From: Aerococcaceae bacterium zg-1292
GTDB taxonomy: Bacteria; Bacillota; Bacilli; Lactobacillales; Aerococcaceae
Direction of reading: 5' to 3'
Length of the DNA: 64,000 bases
Assembly (NCBI GenBank): GCA_016126655.1
Contig: CP065955.1
Span: forward strand, 1,905,001-1,969,000
In this document: positions 56,841-64,000 of the stretch, one piece after another
Numbering within the stretch: the stretch's first letter is position 1
Layout of the letters: every line of letters starts with the position of its first letter
Translations under genes and position numbers: made by a program
The notes under the pieces: generated by a model
The model's input: only the letters and a program-made list of their open reading frames with translations
Database searches by the model: none
What the model was told of the DNA's origin: nothing

Positions 56841-58223
56841 TTACTGATTATCATTTGAGTGATCACGAATCATTGATTTCATTAACAAAATATCTTCACG
56901 ATGTTTATCTACTGGATTAAAACGTAAAGCAACTAACATAATTAACCCTAAAACAACTGGCGCACCAAAGCGTAAAAAGTTTATCGCAAACATTGTTGCG
57001 TCATTTTGATTACCTATAGCGTTAGGTACATAACCTACTAATCCTAAAACAAATAAAATTCCAGAGTTTGTTAAGGTATTACCACATTTTTGTGCAAAAC
57101 CTTTAATTGCTGAAATAATACCATTCGCTGAAATACCTTCTGTAAATTGAATGTAGTCAATCGCATCATTGACCAAAACATTCACCAACGCATTTTGCAT
57201 TGTTGCAAACATCGAAGCCAAGAAACTTAATACAATTAACAAAGTGAAATTTGTTTTGCCAAAGAAAAATAACGCAACAAAGAATATACCTGATGCGACA
57301 ACAGAAAAAGCTAAAGCTTTTTGCGCAGTCTTCAAATATTTCAATGCTAGTGGCATTACAACGGCCATTGATAAGATACCAGCAGGTCCAGTCGCTGCCA
57401 TATAAAGTCCAATTAAATCAGGTCGTGCCCAATAATACATCACATAATAAACAGAAGATGCGAATCCTAATCCATACCCTAAAGACGCTAATACCCACAC
57501 CAATAGAAATGGTGATAATTCTTTATGTTTCAAAATACGTTTTAAATCATCTGTTAGTGGACGTTCAGGTAATGGTTCAATATATTTTTCTTTAGATGTT
57601 GCAAATAATCCCCAGAAGGAAATACACGCTAAAGCACCCAAAATAATCATATATGGAACATATCCATTCGAAAAACCAAATTGAGTTTCAAAGAATTTTT
57701 TAATATCCAAACCAAAGGATGACCCAATTGTAAAAGCAACCGCTGTACAAGCCGCCCCCATTGAAATAATTAAGTTACGATGACGATCTTCTTTAACATG
57801 GGCAGGCAAAATTGCCATTTGCGGCATCGTAAACATTGTCACAGTCATTCCGTAGCCGATATACATCGCTAATACCCACCAATATTTGCCGGTAGTTGAA
57901 AAATCCGGAATAATCCAAATCATGGTTGCAAAAAAAGTTAATAATAGTGGTGCTGGAATAAAATATGGACGATAGCGTCCCCAACGTGATTTTGTTCGAT
58001 CTGCAAGAACCCCCATCACAGGGTCATTAATAGCATCCCATAAAGTTGCAATAAACATAATACTTGCTGCTGCACCAGCTGATAATCCGATATTATCAGT
58101 CATATAAATGCCAAAGAAGCTAGCGATAGTTGCCGCAATCATCATCGCAGCTCCGCTGACTGATGTTGCATGTGACCAAGCAAATTTCCAATCCATTTTT
58201 TCTTGTGGCTGATTGCTTTTCAT
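56841..58223 (-). CDS. GPH-family sugar:cation symporter (MelB/XynP/UidB-like)
   Basis: 460 residues, twelve helices. Family signature near residues 60-85: DAINDPVMGVLADRTKSRWGRYRPY. Relatives carry melibiose, xylosides, glucuronides or rhamnosides with Na+ or H+. The neighbours (GH2, GH43, GH3, GH78) suggest a pectin or arabino/rhamno-oligosaccharide. The promoter region has the 18-nt motif shared with the araC-GH3 intergenic region. Confidence 0.92.
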   Translation of the reverse strand: MKSNQPQEKMDWKFAWSHATSVSGAAMMIAATIASFFGIYMTDNIGLSAGAAASIMFIATLWDAINDPVMGVLADRTKSRWGRYRPYFIPAPLLLTFFATMIWIIPDFSTTGKYWWVLAMYIGYGMTVTMFTMPQMAILPAHVKEDRHRNLIISMGAACTAVAFTIGSSFGLDIKKFFETQFGFSNGYVPYMIILGALACISFWGLFATSKEKYIEPLPERPLTDDLKRILKHKELSPFLLVWVLASLGYGLGFASSVYYVMYYWARPDLIGLYMAATGPAGILSMAVVMPLALKYLKTAQKALAFSVVASGIFFVALFFFGKTNFTLLIVLSFLASMFATMQNALVNVLVNDAIDYIQFTEGISANGIISAIKGFAQKCGNTLTNSGILFVLGLVGYVPNAIGNQNDATMFAINFLRFGAPVVLGLIMLVALRFNPVDKHREDILLMKSMIRDHSNDNQ

Positions 58224-58315
58224 AATAATGTCTCCTTTTCTTAATTTAATGAATTATGACACCTTCAGTATATCCACAAGAAAACGATTACTCTATACTG
58301 TATTTTCAGAACTAC

Positions 58316-58333
58316 TATGTTCTTTTCGTAGAT
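58316..58333 (-). promoter_or_regulatory. Putative AraC-regulator site, copy A
   Basis: ATCTACGAAAAGAACATA on the minus strand, reading towards the symporter gene. Identical to 61387-61404. Confidence 0.65.
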
Positions 58334-58497
58334 GATATTATTTGGATCGTAAAAAAACTGTTAAAATCACCTAAAAAATCCCTATTATCAAAGGGAATTG
58401 ACACAATTTAACATTCTTAAGAATATTCTAGTGAAATATTACTATTTATTTCAAAGTTTTATCCTATAACATTACTGCTAACTACCCACAGAAATAT

Positions 58498-58536
58498 AGC
58501 TCTAATCACAGGTTTTCTACGCCTGTGATTAGAGCT
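58498..58536 (-). terminator. Perfect 15-bp hairpin after the split GH43 gene
   Basis: AGCTCTAATCACAGG / CCTGTGATTAGAGCT with a 9-nt loop and only weak T tracts. Probably the end of the GH43 transcript. Confidence 0.65.
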
Positions 58537-58589
58537 GTTTACTACTACTTTGGGTCTAATTATAACTCAATTACCACTGAAAAATTATA

Positions 58590-60226
58590 TCAATGAATAT
58601 CTGTTCGATTTTTTAAAACATAGGTACCATTCTCTTTTACTAAATCAGCAAACTGTAATCGTTCAGCAAACATATCATTAGGTGAATGATAAGCGAAACG
58701 CTTTTGCCCTCTTAAATCCTCAAAAATCATCGCATGTCCACCGTTCTCATTAAAAATTGGTTCTGGAATTTGCTTCCATGGACCTAATATTCTCTTCGAT
58801 TCTGATACTGCCAATCCAACCGCATATCCTTTCGTTCCCCAGCTAGACCATAACATATAAAGTTCACCGTCTTCATCTTTAAAAAGAGACGGACCGTCGG
58901 TGAAATAAACATCGCCGTCTAATCCGAACTCTGTTTTAGCAAAAGGAATCGGCTGTGCCCAAACCGCTTCTGCTGCTGAAAACAATTTTTGAGGTTGCGC
59001 AATTGCCTGCGTTAAATCTTCCGACAATTCAACTATACACATATCTCCGTCTGAAGACGTCTCAAATGAATGCGAGAAAATTAAATAAATCTTCTCGTCT
59101 TCAAAATACAACGTTCCATCAATAGCTGCCCAGTCTGCTGGAGTCAACCGTCCACTAATTAATTCAAATGGTCCAGTCGGTTTCGCTGACTTCATCATGT
59201 AAATACCTTTATTAATCCCTTTACCTCCAAAGGTCGTAACAAAATAAAATTCCCCGTTATGATAATACACTTCCGGTGCCGCTACGAAAAATATTGATAA
59301 ATATCAATTTATCTCATACTTTTACTACGTGACATCTTTCGGTTGTCACTTCCTGCTTCATTGCGTCCAATCTCGGTAGGAGTATGCTCCACACATATTG
59401 TTGTTTAATATAACACTCCACAGGCTTCAATTCCCCAGTAGCGATGGGTACTAATTCTTTCACTTTATTGTTAAGAATAATATATCGCATGGAATTTATT
59501 TTTTAAGTATAAGTTGTTATTTTCTTGATAAAATTTATCTCTATTTTTCTCATTCACGCTAGAGCGCAACTTCTAGCGCAGTCTTATTCTCACGAACAGA
59601 CCTCTCATGCTTTCACATAAGCGTAGACTATATCTTCCACTAGGCTGGCGCCTAGTTGCCACATTTTTCTTCCGCCCTTAGCTTGCGGTTTTACTCTCCC
59701 TCAAGGAGATAGTCGTTGAAGGTCTTCCTTATCTGTTACCAGATTTAGGACTTTCCCTGCTAAACATCCATTGTTACAGTACTTAGGACTAACGTTTTCT
59801 AAAGTTCACTATTTTATATCTTAGATACTGATTAGCTTTTGTTTCACCATATACTATCCTTGTTGTTTTTTCTGCTTTCGCACCACTCAGCTTACCGTTT
59901 CCAGTTACTGTTTCGGTCACAAGGCTTTAGGAGTTAAAAGCATTTAACGTGGAGTCTGCACCAATCACTTGATACAGAGGGTATGCTGTTAATATATAAA
60001 TTTATTGTAACAGGTTCGTTACCCAATAATTTTTCGTCGCGAAAAATTCATCGTTTCGTTTAAATATTTCAATAGGACCGTCCCAATTTTCTAGATCACT
60101 CGACATATAACAATCGAATCCATTGGCTTCACTCCACGTTGTTTCACTACGTGTTCCATACAAATAATACATTTGATTATAAACAACAATATAAGGGTCC
60201 CGAATATTAACTGATTCTCTTTTCAT
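58590..60226 (-). CDS. GH43 glycosidase interrupted by an IStron-like element
   Basis: Coding parts 60024-60226 (MKRESVNIRDPYIV..NYW) and 58590-59280 (APEVYYHNGEFYFVTTFGG..), separated by 743 bp. Removing exactly 743 bp joins TAT-TGG-G to CA-CCG, recreating N-Y-W-A-P-E-V, a conserved GH43 block, and gives 297 residues, a normal single-domain GH43. Start at 60226 has AGGAG; an upstream ATG at 60256 lacks one. Catalytic Asp in IRDPYIV, second Asp in AAIDGTLYF; the acid position reads TDGPSLF (Asp for Glu), as I recall for some GH43 branches. Cytoplasmic. Unspliced, translation stops six codons into the insert. Confidence 0.85.
59281..60023 (-). mobile_element. Minimal IStron-like element (group I intron with IS607-type ends) in GH43
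   Basis: 743 bp, in TGGG, with GG at both borders. Sense-strand landmarks match the element in comGA: hairpin GTAAC..GTTAC at the left end (60007-60022), ATCAAGTGATTGGTG (59959-59973), AACGACTATCTCCT with GACTAT at 59709-59714, GGGAGAGTA, and ATATAGTCTACGC with ATAGTC at 59626-59631. The 3' third differs from the other element and contains a short frame with KPVEC and AMKQE that may be the worn C-terminus of a TnpB-like protein. No complete transposase. Confidence 0.8.
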
Positions 60227-60328
60227 CTTACTGCTCCTAAATAAATAATTCGCCATAATTCACTATTTTATTAGATTAGCACTTAATGATATTAAGCACA
60301 ACTCATTTTTTGATAAAACTTATCTTGT

Positions 60329-61339
60329 TTAATAACGTTCTTTTTTATTTTGGTCACGATATCCGGCTGGCGAAACACCGAGTATTTTTTTGAAAATTTT
60401 ATAGAAATATGATGGATTCTCATACCCTACTTTTAACGCAATTTGTTCAATCGGCGATTGTGTATAGGTTAAATACTCACATGCCACTTTAACGCGTTGC
60501 ATATGGACGAGTTTAATAAAGGAGTGCCCTGTATTTTGTTTTAGATAGGTCGACAGATAATTGGCATTAAAACCAAATGCTGCTCCTAGCGCTTCTAAAG
60601 TTAAATCTGCATAATTTTTTTCAATGTACATCAAAATAGAAAACAAAATAGTCTCTGTATTTTTAGAATTTTTTAATTCCTTACTTTTCCTTGGATTTAA
60701 CCGCATTAATTTTGTAATAAACACTAATAATTCATAACGAATAATCCGACTAGAATACAAATCTGAGGCACGATAATATTCAAATACCATATTTGCCAGT
60801 GTGTGTGTTAAACCATCTTCATCTTTTGAACTAAAGATGGTATAGATTTCTTTTACCTGAGAATCTGAGTGATGTTGGAAAAACAGCATGTCTGATAGCG
60901 CATCTGAACCACCGCTACGTCGTAAAAATGACAAATCAGATTGCGAGAAGGCTGTTTGCTTAATAGCAATATTTAAAATTAAGTCATCTTTCGTAATCGG
61001 TAAGTTTTGATGAACTGTATTCGGCCCCACGATAAAAATATCATTTTCATTAATTTGTAGTTCTTCAGAAGCAGTCAAAATTCTAACTGTTCCCTTGATT
61101 GGAATTATTATTTCTACGTAATTATGCGTATGATAAGGCACAAAGGACTCAATAGGATTAACAGATAGCGAAATCGGTTGTAGACTCATATCTAAAGAAT
61201 CATCAAATGTTTCAAAAAACTGATAAACTGGCTCTCCATTATGATAAATAAATGGTTGTGGATTCCATCGCTCTTTTAACACATCCCAATCTTTTGGACT
61301 TTTTTTATCGTTCAGTAAATTGAATACCGCTTCATACAT
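60329..61339 (-). CDS. AraC-family transcriptional activator
   Basis: 336 residues from ATG 61339 (MYEAVFNLLNDKKSP; GGGAGG upstream; the frame to 61435 has no site). Cupin-like sensor domain (about 70-150: VPYHTHNYVEIIIPIKGTVRIL) and two C-terminal HTH motifs (LEALGAAFGFNANYLSTYLKQ; IEQIALKVGYENPSYFYKIFK) with the AraC ending FKKILGVSPAGYRDQ. Divergent from GH3-GH78 and upstream of GH43; it most likely activates the glycosidase and symporter genes in response to a sugar. Confidence 0.92.
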   Translation of the reverse strand: MYEAVFNLLNDKKSPKDWDVLKERWNPQPFIYHNGEPVYQFFETFDDSLDMSLQPISLSVNPIESFVPYHTHNYVEIIIPIKGTVRILTASEELQINENDIFIVGPNTVHQNLPITKDDLILNIAIKQTAFSQSDLSFLRRSGGSDALSDMLFFQHHSDSQVKEIYTIFSSKDEDGLTHTLANMVFEYYRASDLYSSRIIRYELLVFITKLMRLNPRKSKELKNSKNTETILFSILMYIEKNYADLTLEALGAAFGFNANYLSTYLKQNTGHSFIKLVHMQRVKVACEYLTYTQSPIEQIALKVGYENPSYFYKIFKKILGVSPAGYRDQNKKERY

Positions 61340-61386
61340 CTTTATCAGCCTCCCTTTTAATATCATTGTAACACAAACAATTACTA

Positions 61387-61404
61387 ATCTACGAAAAGAA
61401 CATA
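61387..61404 (+). promoter_or_regulatory. Putative AraC-regulator site, copy B
   Basis: ATCTACGAAAAGAACATA, identical to copy A at 58316-58333 and located about 55 bp upstream of the GH3 -10 (TATACA at 61446-61451) between the divergent araC-type and GH3 genes. Confidence 0.65.
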
Positions 61405-61489
61405 TTGTTTCTAATCTTCCGCAATTGTTAAACAATGGTTACTACTATACACTTAAGTTAAAATCAACAAGAGATTGGTGGGAAAACTA

Positions 61490-63184
61490 ATGATAAATTT
61501 AGCTAAAAAACCTTACAACCTTTCTGAAAAGGAAATTAACATTATCCAAAAAAAATTAGCCAACATGTCTCAACAGGAAAAAATCGGACAATTATTTTTT
61601 GGTATCGCCCCAGACGAAAATAAGGTTCATCTTGAAGACTATATTAACAAATATCAACCAGGTGGCTTGATGTTCCGTCCTGGGCCAGCTGAACAGATTA
61701 AGCGCCAAGTATTAACAATGCAATCAGCTAGTACCATTCCATTATTTTTTGCAGCAAATCTAGAATCTGGAGGTAATGGAATCATTTCTGAAGGCACTTG
61801 GATTGGAAACCCTTTACAGATAGCTGCTACTAATAACACTGACAATGCTTTTCACCTCGGCAATGTGGCTGGTTTTGAAGCAGCACAAGTAGGATGTAAT
61901 ATGGCATTTTCACCCATTGTCGATATTGACTATAACTTTAAAAATCCGATTACAAATACACGTACCTTTGGTTCAGATACTCAACGTGTCCTATCAATGT
62001 CAAAAGCACAAATTACAGGTTTCAATAAGAATCACATTATCCCTACTATCAAACATTTCCCAGGTGACGGTGTTGATGAACGTGACCAACATCTATTATC
62101 AAGTATCAATTCCTTATCTGCGGATGATTGGATGAATAGTTATGGTAATATCTATCAAAGTCTAATCGATGACGGTGTACCTTGTGTGATGATTGGTCAT
62201 ATTTACCAACCAGCAATGGAAAAATTGATTGACCCACAAATGATATTAGCAGAACACTTACCTGCTTCAGCTTCAGAAAAACTAATTAATCAAGTTTTAC
62301 GTGCTAAGTTAGGATTTAATGGTTTAGCCATAACTGACGCTACTGCCATGGTTGGCTATAATGTCATTATGTCACGTAAAGAATTATTACCCACAACAAT
62401 TAATGCCGGAATTGATATGATTCTCTTTAACAAAAATATCGATGAAGACTATGCGATTATTACTGATGCTGTTAATACTGGGATTATCTCAAGTACAAGA
62501 TTAGACGAAGCAGTAACGCGCATTTTAGCAACCAAACTCGCGCAAGGGCTCATGGATGCAAACGGCGAATTCATTAATACAACCCCTGAAATAATCGAGC
62601 TCCAATCAGACAAGCATCTTGCTATCGCTCAAGATATTGCTAAACAGTCCGTTACACTCGTTAAAGATCGGGATAAATTATTGCCTATTTCACCAAAAAA
62701 AACACCACGTGTTCGTTTAGTAATATTAGGAGATAGCGATGAAGGCGGATTTAAAGAAGGGGGTAAAGTAACCGACCACTTTACAGATGGTTTAGAGCAA
62801 TTAGGATTTGAGGTGTCAATGTTTCAGATGGATTTTCACGAAATATTCGAAGAGGGGCCAACTGACTTACAAGCAAAATTTGACTTAGCCATTTACGTTG
62901 CCAATGTTGAAACAGCTAGTAACCAAACAACGACGCGTCTCAATTGGATACAATTAATGGCTGCCAATAGTCCTTGGTTTAGCCAAAGTATTCCTACACT
63001 ATTTATTTCAACTGCCAATCCATACCATCTATTTGACGTGCCATATATTTCCACATACATCAATGCCTATAGTGGGAATATCCCAAGTATTCAAGCTATC
63101 TTACGAAAAATAACTGGCCAAGAACCATTCGAAGGAATCAACCCTGTTGATCCTTTCTGTGGAGATTTTGTCGCAAAGCTTTAA
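61490..63184 (+). CDS. GH3 glycoside hydrolase (beta-N-acetylhexosaminidase/glucosidase type)
   Basis: 564 residues from ATG 61490 (MINLAKKPYNLSEKEINI), with TGGTGGG upstream. TIM barrel with FAANLESGGNGI, KHFPGDGVDERDQHL near 187 and the nucleophile Asp in LAITDATAM near 283; a following C-terminal sandwich domain (LVKDRDKLLPISPK..). The KHFPGDG-type histidine motif places it nearer the NagZ-like branch, but substrate could be a glucoside, xyloside or N-acetylhexosaminide. Cytoplasmic. Followed after 26 bp by the rhamnosidase gene. Confidence 0.88.
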   Translation: MINLAKKPYNLSEKEINIIQKKLANMSQQEKIGQLFFGIAPDENKVHLEDYINKYQPGGLMFRPGPAEQIKRQVLTMQSASTIPLFFAANLESGGNGIISEGTWIGNPLQIAATNNTDNAFHLGNVAGFEAAQVGCNMAFSPIVDIDYNFKNPITNTRTFGSDTQRVLSMSKAQITGFNKNHIIPTIKHFPGDGVDERDQHLLSSINSLSADDWMNSYGNIYQSLIDDGVPCVMIGHIYQPAMEKLIDPQMILAEHLPASASEKLINQVLRAKLGFNGLAITDATAMVGYNVIMSRKELLPTTINAGIDMILFNKNIDEDYAIITDAVNTGIISSTRLDEAVTRILATKLAQGLMDANGEFINTTPEIIELQSDKHLAIAQDIAKQSVTLVKDRDKLLPISPKKTPRVRLVILGDSDEGGFKEGGKVTDHFTDGLEQLGFEVSMFQMDFHEIFEEGPTDLQAKFDLAIYVANVETASNQTTTRLNWIQLMAANSPWFSQSIPTLFISTANPYHLFDVPYISTYINAYSGNIPSIQAILRKITGQEPFEGINPVDPFCGDFVAKL

Positions 63185-63210
63185 TTTAGTATCTACGAGG
63201 AGGATATCTC

Positions 63211-64000
63211 ATGAAAATTTCAAGTATTAAGATTAACCATCTATTCGAGCCCATTGGCTTTGACTTGGACACTATTCGTGTTGATTTCAAAATAGAGGCT
63301 GATCAATTTATAGATGTACAAAAGCAATTAATTATTAAAGATGCTAACGGTATTGTGTATCAAACCGAACCTATGCCTTTTGACAACAATTATTTTATTG
63401 CTGATTTCACTCTAACACCACGTACACGATATAGTGTGAACGTCAATTTATTGCTAACAGATGGCTCACGCATTCATAAAGAAACGTTCTTTGAAACCGG
63501 AAAAATGGACGAACCATTTAGCGCGCAATGGATTGCTAATGAAAATAAAGCGATTCAAAATACTTTATTTAAAAAAGAAATTACCATCGAAAAACCTATT
63601 CTAGCCGCTCGTCTATATATGACTGCTTTGGGAGTGTACGAGACATATATCAATGAACAAAAGGTCGGCAATGAATACTTAGCTCCAGGGCAAACTGCCT
63701 ACGACCAATGGATTCAAGTGCAAACCTATGATATTACAAATCATTTAACACAAGGTCGTAATGAATTACTAATTTCGACCGCAGATGGCTGGTATAAAGG
63801 TGCTTATGGTTTTATTGAAGGTCAAGACTGCATCTATGGTGACCAGCATCGTGCCCTAGCCGAGTATCATATTCAATATGAAGACGGTAGTACAGAAATC
63901 ATCAAAACTGATGACAGTTGGCTGACAACTTCCGGTAAGGTAACAAAATCCGCTATCTACTATGGTGAAGACTTCGATGACACCATTGTCATTTCCAATT
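63211..64000 (+). CDS. GH78 alpha-L-rhamnosidase, 5' part (runs off the window)
   Basis: 263 codons are present. Opens MKISSIKINHLFEPIGFDLD and shows the N-terminal domains of GH78: FETGKMDEPFSAQWIA, then RLYMTALGVYETYINEQKVG and LAPGQTAYDQWIQVQTYDIT (rhamnosidase N domain). The catalytic barrel is beyond the edge. Strong GAGGAGG before the ATG. Co-transcribed with GH3. It links the locus to rhamnose-bearing plant glycans or glycosides. Confidence 0.9.
   Translation, partial: MKISSIKINHLFEPIGFDLDTIRVDFKIEADQFIDVQKQLIIKDANGIVYQTEPMPFDNNYFIADFTLTPRTRYSVNVNLLLTDGSRIHKETFFETGKMDEPFSAQWIANENKAIQNTLFKKEITIEKPILAARLYMTALGVYETYINEQKVGNEYLAPGQTAYDQWIQVQTYDITNHLTQGRNELLISTADGWYKGAYGFIEGQDCIYGDQHRALAEYHIQYEDGSTEIIKTDDSWLTTSGKVTKSAIYYGEDFDDTIVISN

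Larger units (their letters stand above)
58224..58589. other. Control region of the GPH symporter, no gene
   Basis: 366 bp. Contains the shared 18-nt motif (58316-58333) about 90 bp upstream of the symporter start and the GH43 hairpin at 58498-58536. The interval between is AT-rich with no coding frame. Confidence 0.6.

Noticed and set aside
1-64000. CRISPR arrays, tRNA or rRNA genes
   Set aside because: No regularly spaced direct repeats with unique spacers, cloverleaf sequences or rRNA signatures were seen by eye.

Overview
The window is an AT-rich, low-GC Gram-positive (Firmicutes) chromosome segment, most likely Lactobacillales. Pointers are rpoY next to rnjA, an L-lactate dehydrogenase, a comG pseudopilus operon, the yqhY-nusB pair, AlaR/AlaT, RF3, and GPH and ABC sugar importers without a local ATPase. 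An Aerococcaceae- or Carnobacteriaceae-like host is my guess from style only. No rRNA, tRNA or CRISPR array is visible.

Layout. 0-9 kb: housekeeping genes (rqcP end, mfd, pth, ldh, nusB, yqhY, Xaa-Pro peptidase). 9-14 kb: the comGA-GG competence operon, with comGA split by an IStron-like element. 14-16.5 kb: a decayed accessory patch (IS1595-type transposase remnant, small hypothetical gene, frameshifted nucleotidyltransferase with an 8-bp tandem repeat) bounded by an 18-bp direct repeat. 16.6-35 kb: rpoY-rnjA, prfC, a DivIVA-type protein, a secreted flavin-dependent fumarate-reductase-like enzyme, pepF, alaR-alaT, a trigger-factor-like protein, an alpha-amylase, an AI-2E-type permease and an M16C peptidase. 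35.6-40.8 kb: a LytTR two-component pair, then an operon of a small alarmone synthetase with an OmpR-type pair. 41-49 kb: a carbohydrate locus (GH43, GH2, two ABC permeases, a binding protein, a divergent ArsR-type regulator). 49-54 kb: LysR regulator, murC, a basic hypothetical protein, ytpR, M42 aminopeptidase. 54-64 kb: a second carbohydrate locus (GH2, GPH symporter, a GH43 split by a second IStron-like element, AraC regulator, divergent GH3 and a GH78 rhamnosidase running off the end).

The two glycan loci look like a plant-oligosaccharide programme: secreted GH43, ABC and GPH uptake, cytoplasmic GH2/GH43/GH3/GH78. An 18-nt motif shared by the GPH-symporter promoter and the araC/GH3 intergenic region is a candidate AraC-regulator site.

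Two things stand out. First, two ORF-poor elements of about 0.70 and 0.74 kb lie in comGA and in a GH43 gene. Both are in sense orientation, both sit at a TGGG site, both carry group I intron P7-like pairing, and removing each restores its reading frame exactly. I interpret them as minimal IStrons (group I intron plus IS607-type ends). Second, a family of about 115-bp hairpin repeats (roughly 17 copies at 8 loci) lies between minus-strand genes, usually ending close to the Shine-Dalgarno of the next gene. Its apical stem shows compensatory base changes, and one copy is interrupted by another, so it looks both mobile and structurally constrained.
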